Assembly: GCF_014201195.1 (NCBI RefSeq)
Contig: NZ_JACHDS010000001.1
Location: 744,001-808,000 of the forward strand
Reading direction: 5' to 3'
Length of the DNA stretch: 64,000 nt
Origin: Nocardiopsis mwathae
GTDB lineage: Bacteria > Actinomycetota > Actinomycetes > Streptosporangiales > Streptosporangiaceae
The translations under genes were made by a program, and so were the position numbers. The notes below the pieces were generated by a model, which made no database searches, had not been told where the DNA came from, and worked only from the letters and a program-made list of their open reading frames with translations. Each line of letters begins with the position of its first letter. Within the stretch, counting starts at the first letter, position 1. Shown here piece by piece: positions 34,627 to 43,148 of the stretch.

Positions 34627-34724
34627 TGTTCAAATCCAATACACGCATCAAATGGCGGCATTCAACGCAGCCCATATCCACATCCTCCACAACGGTGCGT
34701 GCCCGAGACCGACGGCGTCGAGCG

Positions 34725-37358
34725 TTAGTCATCATCCTTGGCATACAGTCCGTTGATGTCGTCCCCATCATGGAACTTCTTGTAGTCCTCAACATTCTTG
34801 CTCATGAACCGCTTTGAGTAGTTCTCGTAGGACTTCCACTGCTCACCGACATAGGTGTCGACGAGATCCGAGGCTTTATCTCCGGAGATATCAGAATCAC
34901 CGGCGTATTCGTAGGAATTGCGCCCCGACTGCTGCTCTACGCGAACTTCGTCGAGAACCTTGGAAATATCATGATTCGCGACCTCGTAGTCCTCCCTGTC
35001 AAGCTTTCCCGGTGATGAAATCAAATCCTTGCCAGGAGATTTCCAGATCACACTTCCCGAACCATCTCCTTCAAGGTTTCTGTCCAGTGAGGATTCAATG
35101 TCATTCGCATCCAACTTTCCAGCTGCAGTCAGCATATGTATCATCTGCAGTTCTGCATCAAGCCTCATAGAGTCTTCCGCTCTATCGGCGAGTTCCTGCC
35201 CTTGGTAACTCCGTTCGATCGTCGGCTTCCTGTCATCGTAGTAGTCGTTCAGGAAATCCTGATACGACGCCTTCGTCAATCCCGCCAACGAAGACCCAAC
35301 TCCGCCCCCCGGAACCGAGCCGAGGAAGAGGTCAATCGCAGCCTCACCGCCTCGTTTGTTGAGTTCCTTTTCGCGCTCGAACGCATCCTCCACATTTCCG
35401 TATCGAGAGAACGCCTCGTTGATCACCGCTGAATCAACGAGCGACTGCAGGCGGCCTGCCCTGGCTCCAAGATACTCTGGGCCTCCGCCAATGTAGCTGT
35501 CCATCGCTTCAAATTGCTTCGCCTTTGCGAGTCCGACAGTATTCACAGCTGTATCTTCGTCGCCCATCAGATACTGCAGGAACCGAACACGTGCCCGAGG
35601 GTCCAGCCGAAGTTTCGACTGGTCATTATAATATCCCTTCTCTTCGGAATAATCTGATGGAACCCCAGGTTCGAACTCGTAGGCTCCATCTGGATAGCTC
35701 ATTCCGAAGTCGTCTACGCGACTCTCGAACAGCTTGAATAGACTGTCAGCGAGTTCCGAATTGTATTGAGTGAAGGACGCATTTCCTTCGCCATACCCGT
35801 CTCCCACTTCGATACCGGTATCGACAAGTGCGTCGAACATCTCATCACTAGAGATGACCTTGATCAAACTTGCTGCGGCATCCCCAGCCAGCTTGCGCTT
35901 ATCGACATCAAATGGATCATTTATGTCGTTGGAGATCCAGTCGGTCAGGCCTCTTGCTGCCTCCCCGTTGTCGTCCCACTCGTATCTGAATAGGCCCCTA
36001 ACCATTTTCTCGGTATCAGGATTATCGAGGATTCCGTCCTGGTATCCGGTAAAGACGGCAGCGCTTGCTTCCTTGTTTCTCGCCGTAATCCCCAGAAGCT
36101 CTTCAAGGCTTTGACTTGCCTGGGGACTCCCAAGAAGCTCGAACTTGGAGTCAGGTCTGTTGAAGTGGTCGTCAAGCTCCATTCCCACAGTCATTGTTAG
36201 ACCAGCGGAGAAGTGCTTTCCTCCGGTGATTTCCGGAGCTGAGGACAGCATCCTTGTGAGACTGTCCACGGATTTGTACCACTCGTTAGCCGAAGACTGT
36301 TCACCTGTTGGTGATCCGCCTGGAGCTCCATAATGCGTATAGGGGGTCGAATCCTCATACGCACTTGATCCTTCAAAGATCTTTTGTACGCTCTCAGGGA
36401 GTTGGTTGTAGCTACCCCCGAGGCTTTCGTCGGAGAGTGCGAGGATCGCGCCACCCAAGGCTCCCAGCAGTGCCTCGGTCTCCGCAGAGTCCCACCTTCC
36501 CTCATTCGCGAGCGCATCAAGGTAATCCGGAATCCCGATGACACCCTGAGCCCGAGGGTTTGCAACAGATGTTTCGTCGAACTGATCCAGTCGGTTTAGA
36601 AACTCAGAGAGAAATTCATTCTCGTTTTTCGTCAACCTCTCTCCGCTGCCCTGCTTGTCGCGTGCGCGGGCGCCAATCGCTTCGAGGGCAGCTTTGATAG
36701 CGTAGTAATTCTCGTCTATCTCCTTTTCCCCACTCAAGTACCGTTCCATCTCCCGAGCCATCTTCTTTCCCTGCTCCGGAGTGACTGGGGTGGGGGCATC
36801 CGATCCTATGAGGTTGTAAGGGATCCAACCGAGGCGACCGCCCTCCATGAGCTTCTTGACGCTCGAAGGAGTCACGCCCTCCTTCAGTCTATTTCCGCAA
36901 TCATCTGATTTTCCTTCTAGCTCTTTCCAGTAGGCCCTGGCCTTTGAATTAAGATCACCCACTTGCTCGTTGAATTTGTTTGTATGCTCTTTCTCCTTTC
37001 CGGCCAATACCATGGGGCCAATGGTTAGAGCAAAGGAAGCCTTTAGGGTCAGATGCTCGGCTTCAAGAATCTTTATTTTACGATCGTACCATCTGAGGTC
37101 GTCTGCCCATTTGGCTGTTACGCCAGCCGCGTAGCTAGCAGCCATGGCAGCTTCTTTCCATTTGAGTTCGTTATACGACCCCGTATTCTTGATGTCGTCA
37201 GATACGATCTCACTGAACTCCATAGCTGAACTGCCAAAGTTTTCGCGAACCGCTGAAGATCCTCCAGTAATCCTGTCAAAAACCTTCCAAAGAGTCTCGG
37301 CCGCGTCGTCCACATCACCGTCGGTGGCGTCCGGCTCCTCATAAGTAAACTCAAGCAT
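34725..37358 (-). CDS. Large 877-aa protein of an A+T-richer island, type VII-associated-like (unrecognised)
   Basis: The start at 37358 is preceded by GAGGAG. The N-terminal ~170 residues are alpha-helical with heptad character (ETLWKVFDRITGGSSAVREN, KWADDLRWYDRKIKILEAEH), similar to WXG100/LXG-type heads. The middle part is acidic and rich in Leu/Ser/Asp with helical repeats (LGALGGAILALSDESLGGSY). A central GGxxF-type segment (TGGKHFSAGLTMTVGMELDD) recalls large actinobacterial proteins found next to WXG-sized genes. No signal peptide, transmembrane helix or catalytic motif stands out. G+C is visibly below the neighbours. Taken with its partners, a secreted or surface product of type VII secretion is my best guess; the identity is open. 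Confidence 0.55.
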   Translation of the reverse strand: MLEFTYEEPDATDGDVDDAAETLWKVFDRITGGSSAVRENFGSSAMEFSEIVSDDIKNTGSYNELKWKEAAMAASYAAGVTAKWADDLRWYDRKIKILEAEHLTLKASFALTIGPMVLAGKEKEHTNKFNEQVGDLNSKARAYWKELEGKSDDCGNRLKEGVTPSSVKKLMEGGRLGWIPYNLIGSDAPTPVTPEQGKKMAREMERYLSGEKEIDENYYAIKAALEAIGARARDKQGSGERLTKNENEFLSEFLNRLDQFDETSVANPRAQGVIGIPDYLDALANEGRWDSAETEALLGALGGAILALSDESLGGSYNQLPESVQKIFEGSSAYEDSTPYTHYGAPGGSPTGEQSSANEWYKSVDSLTRMLSSAPEITGGKHFSAGLTMTVGMELDDHFNRPDSKFELLGSPQASQSLEELLGITARNKEASAAVFTGYQDGILDNPDTEKMVRGLFRYEWDDNGEAARGLTDWISNDINDPFDVDKRKLAGDAAASLIKVISSDEMFDALVDTGIEVGDGYGEGNASFTQYNSELADSLFKLFESRVDDFGMSYPDGAYEFEPGVPSDYSEEKGYYNDQSKLRLDPRARVRFLQYLMGDEDTAVNTVGLAKAKQFEAMDSYIGGGPEYLGARAGRLQSLVDSAVINEAFSRYGNVEDAFEREKELNKRGGEAAIDLFLGSVPGGGVGSSLAGLTKASYQDFLNDYYDDRKPTIERSYQGQELADRAEDSMRLDAELQMIHMLTAAGKLDANDIESSLDRNLEGDGSGSVIWKSPGKDLISSPGKLDREDYEVANHDISKVLDEVRVEQQSGRNSYEYAGDSDISGDKASDLVDTYVGEQWKSYENYSKRFMSKNVEDYKKFHDGDDINGLYAKDDD

Positions 37359-37415
37359 TTCTGAAACTCCTCTATCTATTCCTGTGTGAAGATGAAAGGC
37401 GAGATTAGAATTGTG

Positions 37416-37748
37416 TTACCAGTTGATCCGCCTCGACAATCCCGCGCCAGAGGCGCTGAACGAATTATCGTTCGCGGAATCCGTGCTCCCGACTCCTGAT
37501 GCAGCGTCCTGTACGTTATAGGCGCCTCCTAGGGCATGGCTTTCTACTTCGCTCATGAATGATTCGTATTCGCCGCCGAAACTGTCGTATCCGGAAACTC
37601 CCGGCGTCTTTCCAACTGCTGTATTTGCTTCATCTATTGCTTGGTTGAAGACAATCGTTAGGCCTCGCAGTCCATTCGCTGTTATGACAAGGTCGCGGCC
37701 CTTTCCAAGGGCAGCTCCGACATTGGCGCCTACTTCGTCACCGGACAT
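37416..37748 (-). CDS. WXG100-sized small protein, type VII secretion-like
   Basis: This 110-aa protein begins at the ATG at 37748 with GGAAAGG upstream. A helix-rich stretch (DLVITANGLRGLTIVFNQAI, DEANTAVG) is followed by YESFMSEVESHALGGAY and a flexible Ser/Asn/Gly tail. It has the size and helix-turn-helix outline of ESX/WXG100 proteins but lacks an obvious W-x-G. It precedes the 877-aa gene by 57 nt, and both lie in the same low-G+C island. In type VII systems such small proteins pair with the large substrate. No secretion ATPase is present in the window. Confidence 0.5.
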   Translation of the reverse strand: MSGDEVGANVGAALGKGRDLVITANGLRGLTIVFNQAIDEANTAVGKTPGVSGYDSFGGEYESFMSEVESHALGGAYNVQDAASGVGSTDSANDNSFSASGAGLSRRINW

Positions 37749-38164
37749 GAAGGGACCTTTCCACTGGGCAGGATCTGTGTGGAGACCTGGTCTCTTGTTC
37801 GGCGTCGTCGCCGAAGATCCGATCAGCCTGACAGCATGTAGTACTACCACGCCTTACGGTCAGGTTCGTACGCGTGCCGACAACGCTAAGGTTTCTCCCT
37901 GCTGCCAGGCGGATGAGGCGTAAGCACTTCAGACATCAACGATGCTTCTGACCAGCGCATTCTCCAAGAGTCGCTTCTGCTGGCGGTATCTCATGGCCAG
38001 TCCTCAACCCTCCTCGTGTGCTTGCAGATGACCTCATCTGGTCATGGCAGGCTCAGCCCAGCCGCGTCGGGCGGCTTCACTCCTAAACCGAACCGTGTTC
38101 GTGTCGGTGGGGTCTGCCATGGCGACTTCGGAGCTCCGGGCAGGGGAGAGAATGCTACTTCATG
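37749..38164. other. Intergenic region upstream of the island operon
   Basis: About 415 nt without a supported gene. It should hold the promoter of the minus-strand island operon but no convincing -35/-10 pair was picked out. The 3' flank of a dead HTH gene lies at its right end. Confidence 0.4.
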
Positions 38165-38476
38165 AGCGTTGTGTCGCTTCCCATCGACCCGCTACGTCAC
38201 GTTTCGGTGGACCCGATCGGTGTGCTCGGAGATGTCGCTCACTTCGACGAAATTTCGGTTCGGTCAGAGCAGGCGTACTTCGGGTGCGTGCTTGCGTCCA
38301 TGGGCGAACACATTGGCCGCTGCGGTCGCCGCATCCGGTCCGTGGCTGGCTACGGACATACGAAAGACGCCATGGAACCGGGAGATGAGCGCGTCCAGCT
38401 CGTCGGTGGGTACCTGGACGGCATAGTCGTCGACGCTGATCCCCTGCAGAACGAAGGTGAACTCGTACTCGGACAT
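38165..38476 (-). pseudogene. Small helix-turn-helix regulator inactivated by two stop codons
   Basis: The intact first part reads MSEYEFTFVLQGISVDDYAV and HGPDAATAAANVFAHGRKHAP. After VRLL a TGA interrupts, and the same frame resumes as NRNFVEVSDISEHTDRVHRN, then TAG, then RVDGKRH. This is the usual plan of a common actinobacterial DNA-binding family (an N-terminal alpha/beta part followed by RLDRDLVxVxDIAERTGRTR-like HTH). Two nonsense codons in the HTH half make it a pseudogene. It lies between the A+T-richer island and an ISAs1-type transposase. Confidence 0.75.
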
Positions 38477-38700
38477 CGATCGTCGCCCTTCCCCGGGGCG
38501 TCCGTCTGATGTAGTCGCAGTCTTCTACGAACGACCAGCCGGACGCGGACGATTGACGAACGTTAAGGCTTGCTGGGATGTATCACGGTATTACCCAGGT
38601 AGGCGCTGCGCTGCCCGAACGGGAACAATCCGTAGGTCCACCCCGACCGGGCTCAGACCAGGGCTAATGCAAAGTCGGTGCTCTGCGGGGTTCTTACTGG

Positions 38701-39804
38701 TCAGGGGAGTCCGATGAGGTCGAGTGGGCGTGTGAAGGCCTCGTAGGAGACCCACCGGATGGATTCGGCGATGGTGGCGGTGTTCTCCAGCGAGGCGAGC
38801 AGGGGGATGGCGAGGTTGCGCAGCATCGCCATGTTCTCCGGACCCCGGCCGCACCGGATCTTGGAGGCGTCCTCGCCGAAGGTGGCGTCTCTGATGTGGT
38901 GGAGCGCTTCGATGCCCCAGTGCCGGCGAACGAGGCCCATCAGCCGCTGTGGAGACGCTTTCTCGCAGGTCATGTCGGTGATGTAGTAGCCGGTCCGGCG
39001 GGTTTGGACGCCGTCGGCGATGCGGGTGGTGGTGCGCAGCACCTGCACTGCTTGGGCGGCGTGGGGGAACAGCAGCCCGCAGGCGGACAGGACCTTGATG
39101 CTGCGGGTCTCGCGTCGGCCGTGCCCCGATTCGCGGGTGCGGGCCAGCACTGGCGCCTTGCCCCATGGGAGCTTCTTGACCTGGGAGAACAGGGTCGGCT
39201 GGTTGGCCTTGCAACCGAGCAGGTAGTGCGCGCCGCGCTCTTGGACCAGGTGGGCGGCGGTGGCCTTCTGGGTGTGCAGCGCGTCGGCGGAGACGACGGC
39301 GCCGGTGATGTCCAGACCGGCGAGCAGGTCGGCCAGGGCGTGGATCTCGCTGGTCTTGTCCGGCACCCGCAGCTGGGCGGCCACCTGGCCGTGGCCGGTC
39401 ATCGCGGCCAGCAGGTGGGCCGGGCCGGACTGGCCGCGGGCTGATCCTCGGGCGCATTTGCCGTCCACGATGAGCACGGAAAGGTCGTCATCGCAGTTCA
39501 AGGCCGTCAGGTGGGCGGGCGGCAGGGCGATGAGCACACGGCGGATCGTGTCGGCTGAGGGCGGTTGGCGTACCGCGAGGGCGGGGTGGGTGGTGCGGGC
39601 GCCCAGGCGGGCCAGGGTGTGCTGGGGCGCGTTGGCCGCCCACTGGCCGATCGCGGCGAACGAGCGTGCTCCGGCCAGGATGGCGCACAGGGCGGTGAGG
39701 ATGACGCAGCTCAGGGTGTGGCGGCGGCCGCGGGCCGCGCGGGGGTCGGCCAGAGCGCGGATCCGGGAGGACAGGGCGGGGCCGGACATGGAAGACTGGG
39801 GCAC
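38701..39804 (-). CDS. ISAs1-family transposase
   Basis: This 367-aa DDE transposase has the family blocks IVDGKCARGSARGQSGPAHL, VVSADALHTQKATAAHLVQE, YLLGCKANQP, and RRHWGIEALHHIRDATFGED in the C-terminal half. The GTG at 39804 is the upstream start; the ATG of MSGPALSS is an alternative. Length is typical, so it is probably intact. Candidate ends: CAGGGCTAATGCAAAGTCGG near 38663 on one side and an inverted CGACTTTG near 39825 on the other. These share only an 8-nt core, so the element limits are uncertain. It may have arrived with the island on its left. Confidence 0.93.
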   Translation of the reverse strand: MPQSSMSGPALSSRIRALADPRAARGRRHTLSCVILTALCAILAGARSFAAIGQWAANAPQHTLARLGARTTHPALAVRQPPSADTIRRVLIALPPAHLTALNCDDDLSVLIVDGKCARGSARGQSGPAHLLAAMTGHGQVAAQLRVPDKTSEIHALADLLAGLDITGAVVSADALHTQKATAAHLVQERGAHYLLGCKANQPTLFSQVKKLPWGKAPVLARTRESGHGRRETRSIKVLSACGLLFPHAAQAVQVLRTTTRIADGVQTRRTGYYITDMTCEKASPQRLMGLVRRHWGIEALHHIRDATFGEDASKIRCGRGPENMAMLRNLAIPLLASLENTATIAESIRWVSYEAFTRPLDLIGLP

Positions 39805-40134
39805 CTGAGCTCCTGTGCGCAGACGTTCGACTTTGGAAGGTCTTCCGTCTTGTACAGGGGCTCTTCTGCTGCGCTCAGGCGTTTCCAGAGATCGTCACAG
39901 CCCCGTGACCTGGGGATCCGCTCTTATCCGACGGACTTTGCACGAGCCGTGGGCTCAGACGGTGTCGGGCCAGTCACAGGAACCGGTGAGTCTTCTTCGG
40001 AGGATACGGCGAGGGTGACCGCAATCAATGGGGGATCGGGCGAGCGAGGAGGCGTCCGGGCGGTCGACGCTCGGCGCGGGGCGGCTCGCCGGGCCATTGA
40101 TGGTGTAGGGGGATGGTGAAGGTGGGGTGCGGCT
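39805..40134. other. 330-nt intergenic region
   Basis: It contains the presumed outer end of the ISAs1 element (CGACTTTG core near 39825) and then G+C-rich sequence that I could not assign. No ORF with family support is present. Confidence 0.4.
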
Positions 40135-40611
40135 TCAGCCGGTGAGGCGAGCCATGGAGGGGTGGGGGGACTCGAACACGGCCCATACCGTCAGGCCGCC
40201 GTCATCGTTCGGGGTGTAACCCCAGTCATCGGTCAGTTCGGATACGAGGTGCATTCCCCGCCATCCGAGCGTGTTCGGATCCGCGGGCCTGCGCACCGGA
40301 ACGGGACGTCGCCGCGCAGCCAGGTCGGCGGCGGTTGGGCCTTGGTCGACGACGGAGACGACGGTGAGATCCGTGACGAGTGCGCTGACTCCGACCCCGA
40401 GCGTCCCGCCCTGACCGCTGCGGGTGTGGCGGCAACCATTGCCGAACAGCTCGGAGACGACGAGCTCGGCGTCGTCGGCGACTCGGGGGTGGTCGACGAG
40501 AACTGTTCGGACGAATCGGCGGGCGTCCGGGCAGTAGCCCGGTTCACCTGGGAATTCCTTGAATTCGGACACTGCGGTGAGGCTGCCGACTCGGTACCCG
40601 GACATCGTCAC
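40135..40611 (-). CDS. ATP-binding anti-sigma-like protein (HATPase, RsbW/SpoIIAB-like)
   Basis: This 158-aa protein has a GHKL-type ATPase core: VADDAELVVSELFGNGCRHT (N-box), VVDQGP (G1) and TLGWRGMHLVSELTDDWGY (G2). Such proteins in actinomycetes are mostly stand-alone anti-sigma or regulatory kinases that often pair with XRE-DUF5753 and DUF397 genes. Its start overlaps the stop of the next gene upstream by 4 nt, and both are transcribed leftwards, divergent from the XRE gene at 41164. A 3'-end remnant of a similar gene appears at about 45150-45240. Confidence 0.88.
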   Translation of the reverse strand: MTMSGYRVGSLTAVSEFKEFPGEPGYCPDARRFVRTVLVDHPRVADDAELVVSELFGNGCRHTRSGQGGTLGVGVSALVTDLTVVSVVDQGPTAADLAARRRPVPVRRPADPNTLGWRGMHLVSELTDDWGYTPNDDGGLTVWAVFESPHPSMARLTG

Positions 40612-41021
40612 GCCACCGCCTTGACAGCGTCTGCGATCCGGTATTCGGGAGCCGGGAACAGGGTGCGGGTCGAGGTGGTACGCGAGGGTGGGAACGCCGC
40701 TGGCCTCGGCCCAGGGGACTGGTCATGAGTAGGAGGGGCGGGACCGACCAGGAGATCGGCGGCCATCTCGACGTGCTCGGCGTCAGCGAAACCCTGTCGT
40801 CCCCAGATGAACAGCCACCCTCCGGTCACTCCGTGAACGGCGACGACCGGAACCGTGCGACCTCGGTGCCGAACGTAGAGGACAGGGTGATCCGTCTCTG
40901 CGAGCGCCATGAGCGCATGGCCGCCGCGGGAGCGGAGAGCGCTGAGAAGACGGACGAGGTGGTACTGGCGATCGGTGTCCTGTGAGGGCGGGTGGTGAGG
41001 GGGAGAAGTCTGGGCGGACAT
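40608..41021 (-). CDS. Hypothetical protein coupled to the anti-sigma-like ATPase
   Basis: This 137-aa protein is preceded by a strong AGGAGG site. The central part (HLVRLLSALRSRGGHALMAL, HPVLYVRHRGRTVPVVAVHG) could be a small alpha/beta domain. The last third is Pro/Thr-rich and disordered-looking. I do not recognise a family. It is the first gene of a two-gene unit with the HATPase (4-nt overlap) and divergent from the XRE regulator, so it is part of the WhiJ-like locus. Confidence 0.7.
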   Translation of the reverse strand: MSAQTSPPHHPPSQDTDRQYHLVRLLSALRSRGGHALMALAETDHPVLYVRHRGRTVPVVAVHGVTGGWLFIWGRQGFADAEHVEMAADLLVGPAPPTHDQSPGPRPAAFPPSRTTSTRTLFPAPEYRIADAVKAVA

Positions 41022-41082
41022 GCGGAAACCTCCTATAGAACCTGCCCCTCATTGAGAGGCTGGGGTTGTCTCCGAGTGCATC

Positions 41083-41095
41083 TAGCATCGTGCTA
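41083..41095. promoter_or_regulatory. Palindrome in the divergent promoter region
   Basis: TAGCATCGTGCTA is a 5-3-5 inverted repeat between the divergent genes 41021 and 41164. On the minus strand TTGACT (at 41108-41113) lies upstream of it at a promoter-like distance for the leftward genes. An operator role is plausible. Confidence 0.4.
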
Positions 41096-41117
41096 TCTAA
41101 CCCATTAGTCAAGCGAA

Positions 41118-41136
41118 AATCAGGATTAACCTGATT
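41118..41136. promoter_or_regulatory. Candidate operator of the XRE regulator
   Basis: AATCAGG, ATTAA, CCTGATT is a perfect 7-5-7 inverted repeat 28 nt upstream of the XRE-gene ATG. Position and symmetry fit autoregulation by the HTH protein. Confidence 0.5.
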
Positions 41137-41163
41137 CTGTGGAGAGTGATTAGACTGCCCCGC

Positions 41164-42018
41164 ATGGAGCGCGCATACGGTCCCAGTGTTCGCCGCCGTC
41201 GTCTCAACGCCCGCCTGAGGGGCTACCGGGAGCAGACGGGAGAGACGACTGGCCAGGTCGCTAAAGCCCTGGGGTGGCAGCAGACGAAGGTCTCCAAGAT
41301 CGAGACTGGAGAGCGTAGGAAAGTCAGCGTCGACGAGCTGAACGCACTCCTCGACTACTACGGCGAGCACGATCCTGCAGTGCGAGAGGCTCTGCATGAG
41401 TGTGCTCGACTGGGTAACCAGCGTGGCTGGTGGTCGAAGTACAGGGACCTGTTGCCGAGCGGGCTCCCCGACTTCGAGGTCGAGGCATCGGTCATCAAGA
41501 CCTACGAATGTCAGGTCATCCCTGGTCTGATGCAGACCCCCGACTACGCCGAGGCGATCTTCCGGGCGAACCTGGTCCGCTCGAACGATGAGATCGTGAA
41601 ACGAGTCGACAGTCGGATGAAGCGCCAGGCGGTCCTCAACCGGGTTGATCCGCCTGAGTACTGGGCCATCCTCGACGAAGCTGCCCTGCGTCGGATCGTC
41701 GGTTCACGGGAAGTCATGATCCAGCAGCTCCGCCATCTGACCCACATGGCTGCCCGGCACAACGTTCACATCAGCGTGCTGCCCTTCTCCGAAGGGGCGC
41801 ATCCAGCCACGATCGGGAGCTTTGTCATCATGGAGTTTACGGACCCCATGGATGCGAGTATCGGCTATGTGGAAACGCCGACTTCCAGTGTTTACGTGGA
41901 GGAAGAACGTGACCTGCTGGTTCTTAACACCATGTTCTCTGGAGCACAGGGAACCGGGCTGAGCCCAGCGAGGTCGTTGGGGTTCATCAACGAGATCATC
42001 GAGTCCCTAGAAGAGTGA
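41164..42018 (+). CDS. XRE-family regulator with DUF5753 domain (WhiJ-like)
   Basis: This 284-aa protein has an N-terminal XRE helix-turn-helix (GETTGQVAKALGWQQTKVSK, IETGERRKVSVDELNALLDY) and a C-terminal DUF5753 domain (YECQVIPGLMQTPDYAEAIF, LDEAALRRIVGSREVMIQQL, INVLP-like HISVLPFSEGAHPATIGSF). The ATG at 41164 was preferred over GTG 41146. The DUF397 gene follows directly (GTGA overlap), the standard pair in actinomycetes that includes WhiJ and AbaA-type loci controlling development and antibiotic production. It is divergent from the HATPase unit. Confidence 0.93.
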   Translation: MERAYGPSVRRRRLNARLRGYREQTGETTGQVAKALGWQQTKVSKIETGERRKVSVDELNALLDYYGEHDPAVREALHECARLGNQRGWWSKYRDLLPSGLPDFEVEASVIKTYECQVIPGLMQTPDYAEAIFRANLVRSNDEIVKRVDSRMKRQAVLNRVDPPEYWAILDEAALRRIVGSREVMIQQLRHLTHMAARHNVHISVLPFSEGAHPATIGSFVIMEFTDPMDASIGYVETPTSSVYVEEERDLLVLNTMFSGAQGTGLSPARSLGFINEIIESLEE

Positions 42019-42227
42019 GTCCAGTGTCTGACCAGCGGGAGTGGCGGAAGAGCAGCTACAGCGGAGTCAACGAGAACTGTGTTGAAGTCGCTGAACTCGC
42101 TGGCATCCCAGCTGTCCGAGACTCCAAGACGCCTGATAGCCCTGTACTGGAATTCCCTGCTTGCGAGTGGGAGGCCTTCGTTAGATCCCTCGTCCGAGGT
42201 GACCTCCATGACCGGCAGCCACACTGA
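42015..42227 (+). CDS. DUF397 small protein
   Basis: This 70-aa protein has the DUF397 signature: WRKSSYSGVNENCVEVAELA, VRDSKTPDSPVLEFPACEWE and AFVRSLVRGDL. It starts with GTG at 42015, overlapping the XRE stop, so the pair is co-translated. DUF397 proteins are thought to oppose or modulate their cognate XRE-DUF5753 partner. It is the last gene of the WhiJ-like unit. Confidence 0.93.
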   Translation: MSPVSDQREWRKSSYSGVNENCVEVAELAGIPAVRDSKTPDSPVLEFPACEWEAFVRSLVRGDLHDRQPH

Positions 42228-42566
42228 GTACACATGGTGATCGGACCAGTCAACGACTGCCGTCGGAGCGATCGACACGCTTCGAGAAGAGTGAACCGAA
42301 TGCCGATGGCGCGGCCTCCGCGATGAGGCGCGGCTGGAGGTCGCCGAGGAGGGGCACCCGTCATCCTCGCCGCGTTCCCGGTCCCCTCCGTCTGATCATC
42401 CGCTGTCGGGGTGGGCGGGCCTGCGACCGCCGAGAGTCACCGAGCGGGCTCGGCACTCCGGCGGCGTCGGCGTGCGATGTCCAGTCCGCGTCCATCCGGT
42501 GACCGTGGGTAGTCGCCGCGCCGCCCGCGCGGTTTGTCGTCGCAGCCGGTCGGGTAGCTCACGCCT
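42228..42566. other. Intergenic region before the repair operon
   Basis: About 340 nt separate the DUF397 gene from the LigD-type operon. No gene or strong palindrome was identified; it should contain the repair operon promoter. Confidence 0.4.
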
Positions 42567-43148
42567 ATGGCACGCGGTGACCAGGTGGCCGAGTACCGGT
42601 CGAAGCGGGATTTGTCCCGGTCCGGGGAGCCGGCCGGCCGCGAGCGCGGGGCGGGGGACGGCGACCGGTTCGTGATCCAGCGCCATGACGCGTCCACGCT
42701 GCACTTCGACTTCCGGCTGCAGGTCGGCGACGTGCTGGTGTCCTGGGCGGTGCCGAAGGGCCCGTCGCTGAACCCGGCGGACAAGCGGCTGGCCACGCCC
42801 ACCGAGGACCATCCGCTCGACTATGCCGAGTTCGAGGGCCGGATTCCGGAGGACGAGTACGGCGCGGGCACGGTGGTGGTGTGGGACACCGGCACCTACC
42901 GTAACCTCACAGAGCAGCAGGGCGATCGGGTGCCGATCGCCGAAGCCATCGACGACGGACACCTGTTGGTGTGGCTCGACGGGCGGAAGCTCACCGGCGC
43001 CTTCGCCCTGACAAGGATGCGCGGCCGGGAGCAGTGGCTGCTGGTGAAGCGGGACGACGAGGGTGCGGACCGGCGCCGCAAGCCCGCCATCACACAGCCG
43101 GAGTCGGTGCTGTCCGGGCGGACCAACGAGGAGCTGGCCGGCGAATGA
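42567..43148 (+). CDS. LigD-type 3'-phosphoesterase (PE) protein
   Basis: This 193-aa protein corresponds to the phosphoesterase domain of LigD, which trims 3' ends before ligation in non-homologous end joining. It has FVIQRHDASTLHFDFRLQVG, the metal-binding His/Asp set in RHDASTLHFDFR, WAVPKGPSLNP, EDHPLDYAEFEG and YGAGTVVVWDTGTY. It is a separate gene, not fused as in Pseudomonas or Mycobacterium LigD. It is the first of three overlapping or nearly adjacent genes (ATGA overlap with the ligase). No Ku gene lies in the window. Confidence 0.93.
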   Translation: MARGDQVAEYRSKRDLSRSGEPAGRERGAGDGDRFVIQRHDASTLHFDFRLQVGDVLVSWAVPKGPSLNPADKRLATPTEDHPLDYAEFEGRIPEDEYGAGTVVVWDTGTYRNLTEQQGDRVPIAEAIDDGHLLVWLDGRKLTGAFALTRMRGREQWLLVKRDDEGADRRRKPAITQPESVLSGRTNEELAGE

